A stretch of DNA of 64,000 nucleotides from Methanobrevibacter sp. TLL-48-HuF1 (GCF_023617305.1 NZ_CP081485.1:1416501-1480500), one strand, 5' to 3'; shown: positions 36,819 to 46,323, numbered from the stretch's first letter. A program made the numbers and translations. Notes: generated by a model from the letters alone, not told the origin.

Positions 36819-37358
36819 ATGAATGTAAATGTTTTAAGATTGGACCATAGAATTGGAAGGGATACACGTATAACAACTCATGTATGTTTAACTTCTAGAG
36901 CTTTTGGAGCTAGTAAAATCTATTTAAGTGGTGAAGAAGACCATAAACTTATGGAAAATGTTAGGGACACTGCTGATAGGTGGGGAGGAAATTTTGAAAT
37001 TGAATATGCTAAAAACTATATGAGTGTTATTAATAAATGGAAAGACAATGGTGGAAAAGTAGTTCATTTAACCATGTACGGCTCTCAGGCTCATGAAATT
37101 GTTGGGGAAGTTCAGGAATCTGGTGCTGATATTTTAATTGTTGTTGGTGGAGCTAAAGTTCCTGGAAAAGTATATAAAAGTGCAGATTGGAATGTTTCAG
37201 TAACTACACAGCCTCACTCTGAAGTTTCTTCTCTTGCTGTTTTCCAGCATTTGCTGATGGACGGTAAGGAATTTGATTTGGAATTTGAAAATCCTGTATT
37301 TGAAGTTATTCCGACAGCACATGGTAAAAATGTCAATATTCATGATGAAAACAGATAA
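36819..37358 (+). CDS. trm56: tRNA (cytidine(56)-2'-O)-methyltransferase
   Basis: Archaeal SPOUT-class Trm56, about 179 residues, methylating C56 in the T-loop of tRNA. Family motifs are LRLDHRIGRDTRITTHVCLT at the start, HLTMYG, and DILIVVGGAKVPG in the knot. Two ATGs occur in a row at 36816 and 36819; the second is favoured by spacing from AAGTGAT and by the family start. It follows cobS after nine bases. Confidence 0.93.
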   Translation: MNVNVLRLDHRIGRDTRITTHVCLTSRAFGASKIYLSGEEDHKLMENVRDTADRWGGNFEIEYAKNYMSVINKWKDNGGKVVHLTMYGSQAHEIVGEVQESGADILIVVGGAKVPGKVYKSADWNVSVTTQPHSEVSSLAVFQHLLMDGKEFDLEFENPVFEVIPTAHGKNVNIHDENR

Positions 37359-37360
37359 TA

Positions 37361-38455
37361 TTAACTAATAAAGTCATCTAATCTCTTGATGGCTTTCATT
37401 TTCTCATCTTTTTTTAATTTAGCTTGATCGATAGCATCTCTCATTGTATTTATTGAATTATCATAAACTTCTTTATCAACAGGGTATGGAAATCCGTCTT
37501 TTCCTCCATGAGTAAAGCTGTATTTTACAGGATCTTCCCAGCTTGCACTTTCTCCAAAAACCAAATCTGAAATTAAAGCTAATGCCCTTATTTTTTTAGG
37601 GCCAATTCCTTTAAGCAAAACTAATTCTTCATAGTTTTCAGGCTGAATTTCCCAGGCATTTTTAAGAACTTCAAATTCTTTATCCGAAATGTCCATATCC
37701 AGAACTGGGTGATGTGACGGCATTGTAAAATCTGTTAATAGCATCTGATTATCCTTTCGTTTAAAATAGCTACGTAAATGTTCGGGATTATCATTAATTA
37801 AATCAACACTAATCTTTTGAGCTTCTTTACTTTTTTTATCTGTCATATTTAAAGATTCAGGATTTTTAACATCACAGGAAATTGCACTGTGGGGATCTTC
37901 TAAAAAATCAATTGCAGTATCACTCATCCAATGATAACGTCGGGCATATTTGTTTTTGGTGTTTAAGCCTTGCTGAACAACAGCCCAATCTCCTTTTTCT
38001 GTAATGAAGAAATTATGTTGGTATAAGGTGTATCCGTCTTGAATACAGGAGTTATCTACTTTAGCAGATAATTTACTTCCTTTTACCATATCTTCAACAG
38101 TTTTTGTTTTTAAATTGAATATATCTCCAGCTCTTTGTATTCCTTCAGGAGTTTTACGAGATTTTGCTCCTTTACCTCCACTAAGATATAATCCATGTTC
38201 TTCGGGTTTAATAGATTGTTTCAGAGCTCCGAGAGTTGTTGTAGTTGTTCCTGAGGAGTGCCAATCAAATCCTAATACACAGGAAAATGACTGAAACCAA
38301 TATGGATTGGATATTCTATTTAAAAATTCATGAGGTCCGTATTCATCAAGAATAACTTCTGTAATTGCACTGGACAGTTTAACCATTCTTGAAAACAGCC
38401 ATTTTGGCGGATGGCCTCCATGAAGTGGTAAATTGACAGCTCCTTTTCTTTGCAT
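37361..38455 (-). CDS. DUF763 protein
   Basis: A 364-residue protein of the DUF763 family, known mostly from archaea and thermophilic bacteria. The start MQRKGAVNLPLHGGHPPKWL, the segment CVLGFDWHSSGTTTTTLGAL and a helix-hairpin-helix-like LVLLKGIGPKKIRALAL near residue 285 are visible. The HhH-like element suggests nucleic-acid contact; the role is not known. No ribosome site precedes the ATG, so translation may be leaderless. It converges on trm56. Confidence 0.85.
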   Translation of the reverse strand: MQRKGAVNLPLHGGHPPKWLFSRMVKLSSAITEVILDEYGPHEFLNRISNPYWFQSFSCVLGFDWHSSGTTTTTLGALKQSIKPEEHGLYLSGGKGAKSRKTPEGIQRAGDIFNLKTKTVEDMVKGSKLSAKVDNSCIQDGYTLYQHNFFITEKGDWAVVQQGLNTKNKYARRYHWMSDTAIDFLEDPHSAISCDVKNPESLNMTDKKSKEAQKISVDLINDNPEHLRSYFKRKDNQMLLTDFTMPSHHPVLDMDISDKEFEVLKNAWEIQPENYEELVLLKGIGPKKIRALALISDLVFGESASWEDPVKYSFTHGGKDGFPYPVDKEVYDNSINTMRDAIDQAKLKKDEKMKAIKRLDDFIS

Positions 38456-38621
38456 GATTTATATTTTTAATTTTAAGTGTATTAAATAAGTTTTATAAGA
38501 GCATTTGTTAACTAATATGGATAGGTTTATGAAAACATTAATAAAGTATTATTTATAAACTTAATAGATGTTATAATGTTAACATAGTTTACATATTAAA
38601 ATTTATTTAGGAGCGTTTATT

Positions 38622-39353
38622 ATGGCTATTAATAACGGAGATTTTGTAAGATTAAATTTTACTGGAAAAATTAAAGAAAACGATGAAATATTTGATACTA
38701 CTTTTGAAGATGTAGCTAAAGAAGCAGATTTATTTGATGAAAACAAAGAATACAAACCTATTCCAATTGTTGTAGGTGGAAATCATTTATTACCAGCTAT
38801 TGAAGAAGCTATTGTTGGATTAGAAGAAGGAGATTCTAAAACTATTGAAATTGATAGTGAAGATGCTTTTGGACCTAGAAACAAACAATTAATCCAATTA
38901 ATCCCAATGAAAGAATTCAAAAGACAAGGTATGACTCCTGTACCTGGTATGAAAATTACTTCTGAAGGAAGCACTGGTAAAATCTTAACTGTTAACGGCG
39001 GAAGAGTAAAAGTGGACTTCAACCATGAATTGGCAGGTAAAGATTTAATTTTTGATGTTGATGTTACTGAAATCATTGACAATGACGAAGACAAAATTAA
39101 AAGTATGATTGAGTTACATTATGCAGCTCCTAATATGGATATTGACAATACTGTAATTGATATTGATGGTGATGTTGTAAATATAACTTTAGATGATGTT
39201 ACTAAATTTGATCAAAAATCCTATATGGATGTAACTTTCGCTAGATTCAGAATAGCTAAAGACATCTGGGAAAACATGGACTTTGAAAAAGTCAACTTTG
39301 TTGATTCCTTTGAGAAAAAACAAGAAGAAGATGAAGAAGAAGCAGAAGAATAA
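38622..39353 (+). CDS. FKBP-type peptidyl-prolyl cis-trans isomerase (SlyD-like, extended)
   Basis: 243 residues. The FKBP domain (about residues 1-160) has the inserted-flap layout of SlyD-type archaeal isomerases: DFVRLNFTGKI, IVVGGNHLLPAIEEAIVGLE, TIEIDSEDAFGPRN and NHELAGKDLIFDVDV. The last 80 residues form an extra domain found in the long archaeal FKBPs, ending in an acidic tail. It helps folding in the cytoplasm and can act as a chaperone. A hairpin follows its stop. Confidence 0.93.
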   Translation: MAINNGDFVRLNFTGKIKENDEIFDTTFEDVAKEADLFDENKEYKPIPIVVGGNHLLPAIEEAIVGLEEGDSKTIEIDSEDAFGPRNKQLIQLIPMKEFKRQGMTPVPGMKITSEGSTGKILTVNGGRVKVDFNHELAGKDLIFDVDVTEIIDNDEDKIKSMIELHYAAPNMDIDNTVIDIDGDVVNITLDDVTKFDQKSYMDVTFARFRIAKDIWENMDFEKVNFVDSFEKKQEEDEEEAEE

Positions 39354-39360
39354 TTCTTCT
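39344..39360. terminator. Hairpin between convergent FKBP and fumarase genes
   Basis: AGAAGAA and TTCTTCT form a 7-bp stem; the 3-base loop is the stop codon of the FKBP gene. The stem lies just before the stop of the minus-strand fumarase subunit, so it may serve both. The coding repeat of GAA codons makes chance pairing possible. Confidence 0.35.
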
Positions 39361-39361
39361 T

Positions 39362-39853
39362 CTAAATACTTTTTCCATGGGCAATAGCTATTATTCCGGG
39401 AATATTTTCTACTTTTAATTCATATAATGCTTCAATGCCTTCATTTTCAAAAGCAACACACTTTTTTTCTAAAACATTACTTGTAAGCAGTGCAGCTACT
39501 GGTGGAGTTATTACAAAAATAGAATTATTTTTATTTAATGCTTTTTTAGTTTCATCATTTAACATTCCTTTACCAATATGGATTTTAACACCATTTTCAC
39601 TTAAAAAAGGAATTGTAGATTCTATTTCTTCTTTATTACTTGTTGTTGGAGCTATTCCTGCATCACTAACTGCAGTGTGCATTATAGCTATTCCATTTGT
39701 ATCGATAGGGGACTTTTCTTTTTTTATTAGCTCTGCAAGTTGGGGCAGTGCAGCATCTCTTCCGGCATATATTACTCCAGATATTGAAATTTTATCTCCT
39801 ATTTGAAGTTTATTTATTTCTTCGTCATTTGTCGGTGTTTTTATTTTTTTCAT
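39362..39853 (-). CDS. Fumarate hydratase class I, beta subunit
   Basis: About 163 residues matching the C-terminal (beta) part of two-subunit class I iron-sulfur fumarases and tartrate dehydratases: KISISGVIYAGRDAALPQL, HTAVSDAGIAPTTS and HIGKGMLND. It makes malate and fumarate interconvert when joined to the alpha subunit, which is not in the window. The ATG at 39853 is used; a GTG at 39862 is possible. It is divergent from the kor operon, in line with a shared partial TCA route. Confidence 0.88.
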   Translation of the reverse strand: MKKIKTPTNDEEINKLQIGDKISISGVIYAGRDAALPQLAELIKKEKSPIDTNGIAIMHTAVSDAGIAPTTSNKEEIESTIPFLSENGVKIHIGKGMLNDETKKALNKNNSIFVITPPVAALLTSNVLEKKCVAFENEGIEALYELKVENIPGIIAIAHGKSI

Positions 39854-40042
39854 ATTTCTCACAATTTTATAATTTTAAACAATTTAATAGTCTTAAATTT
39901 TGTCTTTGTTCAAAATTTACTTTAAAATTTCTTAATTAACACTTGTTTGTTTAATTATCAATTTATTTTTAGTTTCTACTTTATTTTTTATTTTCCTATA
40001 AATTATCATGATTTATAATAAACTTTTTAAATGTATTAAAAC

Positions 40043-40050
40043 ATATATAA
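40043..40050 (+). promoter_or_regulatory. TATA-like box upstream of the kor operon
   Basis: ATATATAA lies about 46-53 bases upstream of the korD start, in the AT-rich gap between the divergent fumarase and kor genes. No palindromic operator stands out beside it. Confidence 0.35.
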
Positions 40051-40095
40051 TACATAATCTATTTTAATTTATTATAATTTTTTAGGAGATTGTGA

Positions 40096-40305
40096 ATGAT
40101 TATTATTGACGAAAATTTATGCAAAGGGTGTCACCTTTGTCTATATATGTGTCCACAGAATGTTTACGCAATATCTTCTGAACCTAATAAAAAAAGCGTA
40201 CAATTGCCGTATGTTAATTTTGGAGATAGGTGTGATAAATGTGGTAAATGTGAAATAGCTTGCCCTGATCAAGCTATCACAGTAAATGATTTAGAGGGTA
40301 AATAG
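40096..40305 (+). CDS. korD: 2-oxoglutarate:ferredoxin oxidoreductase delta subunit (ferredoxin-like)
   Basis: A 69-residue protein with two [4Fe-4S] motifs, CKGCHLCLYMCP and CDKCGKCEIACP. It passes electrons between the oxidoreductase core and ferredoxin. It heads the korDABC operon, 11 bases before korA, and is preceded by AGGAG. Confidence 0.92.
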   Translation: MIIIDENLCKGCHLCLYMCPQNVYAISSEPNKKSVQLPYVNFGDRCDKCGKCEIACPDQAITVNDLEGK

Positions 40306-40316
40306 GAGGATTTATC

Positions 40317-41444
40317 ATGTCAGAAGAATTTTTTATTCAAGGAAATGAAGCATGTGCAAAAGGTGCATTGAAGGCAGGTTGCAGATTTTTTGCAGGTTAT
40401 CCTATTACCCCATCTACTGAAGTAGCTGAAACTTTAGCTCGTGAACTTCCGAAAGTTGGGGGAGCTTTTGTTCAAATGGAAGATGAAATTGCATCAGCAG
40501 GTGCTATTATTGGAGGTTCATGGGGAGGATCCAAATCAATGACTGCTACTTCTGGACCGGGTATTTCTTTAATGCAAGAAAATATAGGTTATGCATTTAT
40601 TTCAGAGACTCCGATTGTTATTGTTAATGTTCAAAGAGGTTCTCCGTCTACTGGTCAGCCAACAATGGCTGCTCAAGCAGACATGATGCAGGCCCGTTGG
40701 GGATCTCACGGTGATTATGAACCGATAGCTTTATCTCCATCAAGTGTTCAGGAATTTTTTGATTTCACTATAAAAGCTTTTAATTTAGCTGAACAGTACA
40801 GAACTCCTGTATTTGTTTTAGCTGATGAAGTTATTGGGCACATGAGGGAAAAAATTGTTGTTGAAGATGATATTGAAGTTATTTCCAGGGAAATGCCTGA
40901 AGATAAAGATGACTTTTTACCATTTGAAAATGTCGATGGTATCAATCCAATGCCTTCTTTTGGAGCAGGATTCAATATACATGTAACAGGTTTAACTCAT
41001 GATGAAAGAGGTTATCCAGACACCAACTCTCCGGAAACTCATCAAACTCTTGTTAAACGTTTATGCAATAAAGTGTTAAAAAATAAAGATAAAATTTGTT
41101 CTGTTCAAAGTGAAAATTGTGAAGATGCTGATATTGTTATTGTATCTTATGGTGCTCCGGTCAGGTCTGTTATAACTGCTACTAAAGAAGCCAGAGCTAA
41201 CGGCAAAAAAGTAGGTTATATTAAAATTGATACTCCATGGCCTTTCCCGGATGAACAGATAAAACAGTTAACTAAAAATGCAAGTGATGTTTTAGTTGTT
41301 GAAATGAATTTAGGTCAAATGTATTATGAAGTAGACAGAGCAGTTAATGCTACAGCTAATACTCATCTTTTAGGTGTTATTGGAGGATTATTGCCAACTC
41401 CTGAAGAAATTTTATCAAAAATTGAAGAAATCGGAGGAAACTAA
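40317..41444 (+). CDS. korA: 2-oxoglutarate:ferredoxin oxidoreductase alpha subunit
   Basis: 375 residues, the pyrimidine and substrate-binding subunit. Visible family segments are QGNEACAKGALKAGCRFFAG, YPITPSTEVAE, QMEDEIASAGAIIGGSWGG and TATSGPGISLMQE. It reductively carboxylates succinyl-CoA to 2-oxoglutarate with reduced ferredoxin. Its stop abuts the korB start. Together with the ferredoxin-type delta subunit, the neighbouring sucC favours a 2-oxoglutarate rather than a branched-chain substrate. Confidence 0.93.
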   Translation: MSEEFFIQGNEACAKGALKAGCRFFAGYPITPSTEVAETLARELPKVGGAFVQMEDEIASAGAIIGGSWGGSKSMTATSGPGISLMQENIGYAFISETPIVIVNVQRGSPSTGQPTMAAQADMMQARWGSHGDYEPIALSPSSVQEFFDFTIKAFNLAEQYRTPVFVLADEVIGHMREKIVVEDDIEVISREMPEDKDDFLPFENVDGINPMPSFGAGFNIHVTGLTHDERGYPDTNSPETHQTLVKRLCNKVLKNKDKICSVQSENCEDADIVIVSYGAPVRSVITATKEARANGKKVGYIKIDTPWPFPDEQIKQLTKNASDVLVVEMNLGQMYYEVDRAVNATANTHLLGVIGGLLPTPEEILSKIEEIGGN

Positions 41445-42317
41445 ATGTCAATCGAAAAAGATCCCAATGGAAACAAATTTATTCCTTATATGAGGGAAGA
41501 CAGGCTTCCTCATATCTTTTGTCCAGGTTGTGGAAATGGTAGTATTATGAATGCTTTTTTCAAGGGAATGGAAGAAGCTGAAATGGATTTTGATAATATA
41601 GCTATGGTTTCAGGTATTGGATGTTCTTCAAGGATTCCAGGTTATGTTAAATGTGATTCATTGCACACAACTCATGGAAGGGCACTTAGTTTTGCAACTG
41701 GTTTAAAAGTGTCTAACTCTGATTTGGATGTTGTTGTATTTACTGGAGACGGTGATGCTGCTTCTATTGGAGGTAACCATTTAATCCATGCAGCTAGAAG
41801 AAACATTAATTTAACTGTTATCTGTATTAACAACAATATCTATGGAATGACTGGTGGTCAGATTAGCCCTACTTCTCCAAAAGGCAGTTTTGGAACAACT
41901 GCACCTTATGGAAATGGTGATTATCCGTTTAAATTAGCCGAACTTGTTGCAGCAGCTGGTGCAACTTATGTTGCAAGATGGACAACTGTTCAAGTTGATG
42001 AATTGGTAGATTCTATTAAAACAGCTTTAAAAAATCCTGGATTTTCATTTGTTGAAGTTGTTTCTCAATGTCCAACTTATTATGGTCGTAAAAACAAACT
42101 TAGAACCCCAACAGCTATGGCAGTAACTATGAAAATAAATACTTTGTCAAAAGAAGATGCTGAAGGTATGAGTGATGATGAATTAATTGGGAAAATTGTC
42201 ACTGGTGAATTTGCTAACAAATCAAGACCTGAATTTTGTGAAAATATTGAAAAATTAAGCGAAGACAAATCAGGTGGCAGAACTCTTGTTGATTCTGCAT
42301 ATGAAACAGATTTATAA
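41445..42317 (+). CDS. korB: 2-oxoglutarate:ferredoxin oxidoreductase beta subunit
   Basis: 290 residues, the thiamine-diphosphate-binding subunit. CPGCGNGSI begins the core, SGIGCSSRIPGY follows, and the TPP motif is GDGDAASIGGNHLIHAARRN with the closing NN of ICINNNIYGMTGGQ. It forms the catalytic core with KorA and starts directly after the korA stop. Confidence 0.94.
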   Translation: MSIEKDPNGNKFIPYMREDRLPHIFCPGCGNGSIMNAFFKGMEEAEMDFDNIAMVSGIGCSSRIPGYVKCDSLHTTHGRALSFATGLKVSNSDLDVVVFTGDGDAASIGGNHLIHAARRNINLTVICINNNIYGMTGGQISPTSPKGSFGTTAPYGNGDYPFKLAELVAAAGATYVARWTTVQVDELVDSIKTALKNPGFSFVEVVSQCPTYYGRKNKLRTPTAMAVTMKINTLSKEDAEGMSDDELIGKIVTGEFANKSRPEFCENIEKLSEDKSGGRTLVDSAYETDL

Positions 42318-42330
42318 ACTGGAGGATAAT

Positions 42331-42873
42331 ATGAGAAAAGAATTGAGAATAGGTGGGTTTGGAGGACAAGGAGTAATTCTTGCAGGAATTATTTTAGGAA
42401 AAGCTGCTTGTCTTTTTGATAAAAATGAAGCAGTTCAAACTCAGTCTTATGGTCCTGAAGCTCGTGGGGGAGCTTCTAAATGTGAAGTTGTTATTAGTGA
42501 TAAAAAAATTGATTATCCTAAAGTTCAAAGTCCGGATATTTTAGTAGCAATGTCTCATGAAGCATTACTTAAATATATTGTTGATTTGAAGGATAATGGG
42601 GTTTTAATTGTTGATCCTGGAACAACAACTATTGAAGATGTTCAGGATTTTATTGATGAACATAATATTAAAGTTTATAATGCTCCGGCAACCAAAACAG
42701 CAATGGATGATATTGGTCTTAAAATTGTGGCCAATATTGTTATGGTTGGAGCTATTACAAAAATTACAGAAGTTATATCTAAAGATGCAGCTATCGAATC
42801 AATTAAAGCTAGTGTTCCTGCAGGAACTGAAGATAAAAACATAGCTGCTTTTGAAGCAGGATATAATTTCTAA
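42331..42873 (+). CDS. korC: 2-oxoglutarate:ferredoxin oxidoreductase gamma subunit
   Basis: About 180 residues of the POR gamma domain, with GGFGGQGVILAGIILGKAAC and SYGPEARGGASKCEVVIS. The open frame extends upstream to 42274, but GGAGG at 42321 and the family start fix the ATG at 42331. Last kor gene, 12 bases before sucC. Confidence 0.94.
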   Translation: MRKELRIGGFGGQGVILAGIILGKAACLFDKNEAVQTQSYGPEARGGASKCEVVISDKKIDYPKVQSPDILVAMSHEALLKYIVDLKDNGVLIVDPGTTTIEDVQDFIDEHNIKVYNAPATKTAMDDIGLKIVANIVMVGAITKITEVISKDAAIESIKASVPAGTEDKNIAAFEAGYNF

Positions 42874-42885
42874 TTAGGTGTTATA

Positions 42886-44001
42886 ATGAAATTTTTCGAA
42901 TATATGGCAAAAAGAATTTTTAATGAGGAAGGAATTCCAATTTTGGAAGGACATGTTGCTAATTCTGCTGAAGAAGCAACTTCTATTGCATCAGACATGG
43001 GAGTGCCTGTTGCAATAAAATCTCAGGTATTAGTTGGTGGTAGAGGTAAAGCAGGTGGTATTAAATTTGCAGATAACCCTGGTGAAGCATATAAAGTTGC
43101 TGATTCATTGATTGGCACTACAATTAATGGCGAAAGAGTACATCAGCTTTTAATTGAGAAAAAAGCAAACATCATTAAAGAATTTTTCTTAAGCATATCC
43201 ATTGACAGAGCCAATAAAAGACCGGTTATTATGGTAAGTAATGAAGGTGGGGTTGAAATTGAAAATTTAGCTAAAACAAACCCTGAAAAGATAATTAAAT
43301 ATCATCCAAATCCTTTAATTGAATTTTTACCATATGAAGCTCGTGAAATAGCTCGTAAAATGGGCGTTCCATCAAATTTAATATCTCAAATGGGTGATGT
43401 AATATACAAATTATATAAATTATTTGAGAAATATGATGCAGAAACCGCCGAAATCAATCCATTAGTATTGACTGATGAAGGATTAATAGCTGCTGATGCA
43501 AAATTCGTTGTGGAAAATGATTCATTGTACAGACATCCGGAATTAGTAAAACTTGCACGTTATAAGAAAAAAGCAGTCGATTTTGTTAAATTAGATGGAG
43601 ATATTGCAGTTATTGGTAATGGTGCAGGTTTAACATTAACTGGTATGGACATGATTAAATTCCACGGTGGAGAGCCAGCTACTTTCTTAGATATTGGTGG
43701 GGGAGCTTCAGAAGAAAGTATTAAAAAATCCCTTAACATAGTATTAAATTATGAACCGGTTAAAGTAGTGTTTTTAAATGTTTTAGGAGGAATTACTAAA
43801 GCAGATGATGTTGCTCATGGTGTTGTTGATGCTATTAGAGAATCTAAAAGCTTAGTATCAATTGTAATTAGGTTAACAGGTACTAATGAAGAGGAAGGTC
43901 AAAGAATACTTGAAGAAGCAGGAATTCCATATGAAATTTCAATGGAAAAAGCAGCTAAAAAAGCTGTTGAGCTTTGTAATAAAATTAAGGCTGAAGAATG
44001 A
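42886..44001 (+). CDS. sucC: Succinyl-CoA synthetase beta subunit
   Basis: 371 residues with the ATP-grasp fold of the ADP/GDP-forming beta subunit: VAIKSQVLVGGRGKAGGIKF, ETAEINPLVLTDEGLIAADAK-type acidic site, and GGGASEE. It makes succinyl-CoA from succinate for the Kor enzyme. The alpha subunit (sucD) is not in this window. Cotranscribed with korDABC, with an ATGA overlap to the next gene. Confidence 0.95.
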   Translation: MKFFEYMAKRIFNEEGIPILEGHVANSAEEATSIASDMGVPVAIKSQVLVGGRGKAGGIKFADNPGEAYKVADSLIGTTINGERVHQLLIEKKANIIKEFFLSISIDRANKRPVIMVSNEGGVEIENLAKTNPEKIIKYHPNPLIEFLPYEAREIARKMGVPSNLISQMGDVIYKLYKLFEKYDAETAEINPLVLTDEGLIAADAKFVVENDSLYRHPELVKLARYKKKAVDFVKLDGDIAVIGNGAGLTLTGMDMIKFHGGEPATFLDIGGGASEESIKKSLNIVLNYEPVKVVFLNVLGGITKADDVAHGVVDAIRESKSLVSIVIRLTGTNEEEGQRILEEAGIPYEISMEKAAKKAVELCNKIKAEE

Positions 44002-44660
44002 AATTTTTTGCTATAAATGGTAGTCATAGAAAAGATGGAAATACTGCTCAGCTTTTAGAAAAAGCTTTAGAAGGAATACACTCAGTTTGCAGTGATGCAG
44101 AAATTGAATCAGTTAATTTATATGATATTCCTTTTAATGGTTGTAAAAGCTGTTTTGCATGTAAAAAGATTAATGGTCGTCATTATGGAAAATGTGTTTA
44201 TAAAGATGACTTCAAACCGATTCTGGAAAAAATTGTTCGGGCAGATGGTGTAATACTGGGATCTCCAGTTTACTTTGGCGATGTAAGTGGAGTAATGAGG
44301 TGCTTTTTAGAGCGTTTTATCTTTCCATTCTTTGTTTATGATGAGGATATGACTAGCTTAGCTCCAAAAAAGATGGCTATTGGTTGTATTTACACTATGA
44401 ATCTTGATGAGGAAACTGCAAGACAATTGGGCTACCATGATTTATTCGATAAAAATGAATTTGTTTTGGAAAAAATGTTTACAAAGCCTATTCATCTTTA
44501 TTCTTACGACACCTATCAGTTTGATTATTCCAAGTATAAAATGGAACTTTTTACTGAAGATGAAAAATTAAAAACACGTAAAACACAGTTTCCAATTGAT
44601 TTGGAAAATGCATTTAAATTAGGAGAAAAAATAGCTATTGGAGCAAAACAACACGACTGA
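43998..44660 (+). CDS. Iron-sulfur flavoprotein / NADPH-dependent FMN reductase family
   Basis: 220 residues with a flavodoxin-like fold. The FMN loop is INGSHRKDGNTAQLLEKAL, and GCKSCFACKKINGRHYGKC is the compact Cys motif that binds a [4Fe-4S] cluster in archaeal iron-sulfur flavoproteins. GSPVYFGDVSG is the second flavin contact. It overlaps the sucC stop by four bases (ATGA), so it is coupled to the kor operon and may move electrons related to it or protect against oxygen. The partner is not known. Confidence 0.85.
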   Translation: MKFFAINGSHRKDGNTAQLLEKALEGIHSVCSDAEIESVNLYDIPFNGCKSCFACKKINGRHYGKCVYKDDFKPILEKIVRADGVILGSPVYFGDVSGVMRCFLERFIFPFFVYDEDMTSLAPKKMAIGCIYTMNLDEETARQLGYHDLFDKNEFVLEKMFTKPIHLYSYDTYQFDYSKYKMELFTEDEKLKTRKTQFPIDLENAFKLGEKIAIGAKQHD

Positions 44661-45549
44661 CTTCAGATTCGTTAACTATTTTTTTACCACAATTTTCTCC
44701 TATTTTTTGGGCAAAACTTTTAACTTCATCAAATGTTGGCATATTGTCAGGGGTTAATCTGTATCTTGATGATCCGACACACATGTAAGCTTTTATTTCT
44801 ACAAAATCAGGATTTGATTTTTTAATTAATTCTCCGTATTTTTCAGGATTAATCATGTTTCTTCCTTTAACGCATGTTGTTCTTATACATGTGCGGGAGT
44901 TAAAACTAGCTAGTGTATCAAGTGATTGGTTTAAATTATCCCATCCTTCACTAATTTGAGGTTGGCAAACCTCATCATATATTTTCTTAGTAGGAGCATC
45001 TAAGGAAAGATATAGCTGGTAAGGTTCATTTTCTAAGTTTTTTAATTTATCAACACACTGGCCATTGCTGACAACGAAAGTTGTGAAATTACGGCGGTTA
45101 AATTCAGCTATTAATTCATCAATTTCGGGATATAACATTGGTTCTCCAGCTAGTGAAATAGCTGCATTTGTAGGAGTTTTGGATTCTTCTAATTTTTCTT
45201 TATTTGCTTTGTCATTTCCAAAAAAACCGCAAAGTAAATTATTCTGAGCTTTAATGGCTTCATCAATTATAGTTTTCGGATCATCGTATTCCCCTTCCCA
45301 TTGGGTCTGGGTATATGATAAATCTCTCCAGCAAAACTCACATTTTTGCTGACAGTTAGGTACTGCAGGAGCCATCTGAAGACATCTGTGGCTTTCAATA
45401 CCGTAAAATTTTTCTTTATAACAGACTCCTCTGTCTAAAATACTTTGTTTGGTCCAGTGGCATATTTTAGCAGCTGCATGATTGTGGCTACCAACAAATC
45501 TGTATCCGCTTGACTCTAATTTTTCTACTTGTGTTCTAGTTAATGACAT
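44635..45549 (-). CDS. taw1: 4-demethylwyosine synthase (TYW1/Taw1)
   Basis: Radical-SAM enzyme forming the tricyclic base imG-14 at G37 of tRNA-Phe from pyruvate and N1-methylguanosine. 304 residues. The SAM cluster is CQQKCEFCWRD, the N-terminus carries HNHAAAKICHWTKQS, and the segment SLAGEPMLYPEIDELI follows. It lacks the eukaryotic flavodoxin domain, as archaeal versions do. Its 3' end overlaps the flavoprotein gene by 26 bases. Confidence 0.94.
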   Translation of the reverse strand: MSLTRTQVEKLESSGYRFVGSHNHAAAKICHWTKQSILDRGVCYKEKFYGIESHRCLQMAPAVPNCQQKCEFCWRDLSYTQTQWEGEYDDPKTIIDEAIKAQNNLLCGFFGNDKANKEKLEESKTPTNAAISLAGEPMLYPEIDELIAEFNRRNFTTFVVSNGQCVDKLKNLENEPYQLYLSLDAPTKKIYDEVCQPQISEGWDNLNQSLDTLASFNSRTCIRTTCVKGRNMINPEKYGELIKKSNPDFVEIKAYMCVGSSRYRLTPDNMPTFDEVKSFAQKIGENCGKKIVNESEVSRVVLLQ

Positions 45550-45702
45550 AATCTTAAAAATCCTTAATGCTATGAGTTTATTTTAGAGCATTATACTAAT
45601 TTAATATTATTGTTTGTTGACTAAATTTTTAATTCATGTATATCAAAAAGTAAATTGTTGAATGGTTAGGTTTTAATAATTGTTTTATTTATATTATTTA
45701 TT

Positions 45703-46323
45703 ATGAATAATAAAATTTTAGTTCTTGTTTGTGCAGTTATACTAATTTTAGCAGCTTTTGTTTCTGCTTTTGTTTTTATAAATCCGCAGGAAGAATCATC
45801 TTTAACAATTACAAGTAATGCAACTTTATATGATGGGGATAATTGTACTGTTAAGTTAACTGATGAAAATGGTCTTGGAATAGCTAATAAAACAGTTAAT
45901 GTAACTTTAACTAATGAAAACGGGTCAAAATCTAATTTTGAATATATCACTGGTGGGGATGGATTAATTAGTTTTAATATAACTGGTATTGGTAATTATT
46001 CTATTGGTTGTGTTTTTGATGGGGACAGGGACTATAAAAGTACTAATGTAACTCAAAATGTAAGTGTTATTGATAATGTAGTTCAGGATGGAAATAATGG
46101 ATTTAAAGATACATCTAATCAAAAATCATCTTCTTCTCAAAGTAATTATTATGAAGATGATCATTTGTCCTGTGAACAATTAAAAGCCAAATATCCTGAA
46201 ATGTCTGACGGCGAATTATTTGAGAGATTCGGTGAAAGAGGGGATAATGGAATAATGTATAATGGAAAACACGTATGGGAAGATAGGGGTGATGGGAGAA
46301 CATATAGCGGACATCCTATTTAG
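45703..46323 (+). CDS. Membrane-anchored Ig-like surface protein
   Basis: 206 residues: one N-terminal helix (VLVCAVILILAAFVSAFVF), one Ig-like repeat at about 30-125 with NGLGIANKTVNVTLTNENG and NITGIGNYSIGCVF, a Ser/Asn-rich linker, and a distinct tail with MYNGKHVWEDRGDGRTYSG. It is probably exposed on the cell surface. The tail is not a domain I recognise. Its stop codon lies in a hairpin shared with the convergent 112-residue gene. Confidence 0.7.
   Translation: MNNKILVLVCAVILILAAFVSAFVFINPQEESSLTITSNATLYDGDNCTVKLTDENGLGIANKTVNVTLTNENGSKSNFEYITGGDGLISFNITGIGNYSIGCVFDGDRDYKSTNVTQNVSVIDNVVQDGNNGFKDTSNQKSSSSQSNYYEDDHLSCEQLKAKYPEMSDGELFERFGERGDNGIMYNGKHVWEDRGDGRTYSGHPI

Noticed and set aside
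42274-42330. Longer N-terminus for korC overlapping korB
   Set aside because: A GGAGG site and the normal POR-gamma start fix the ATG at 42331.
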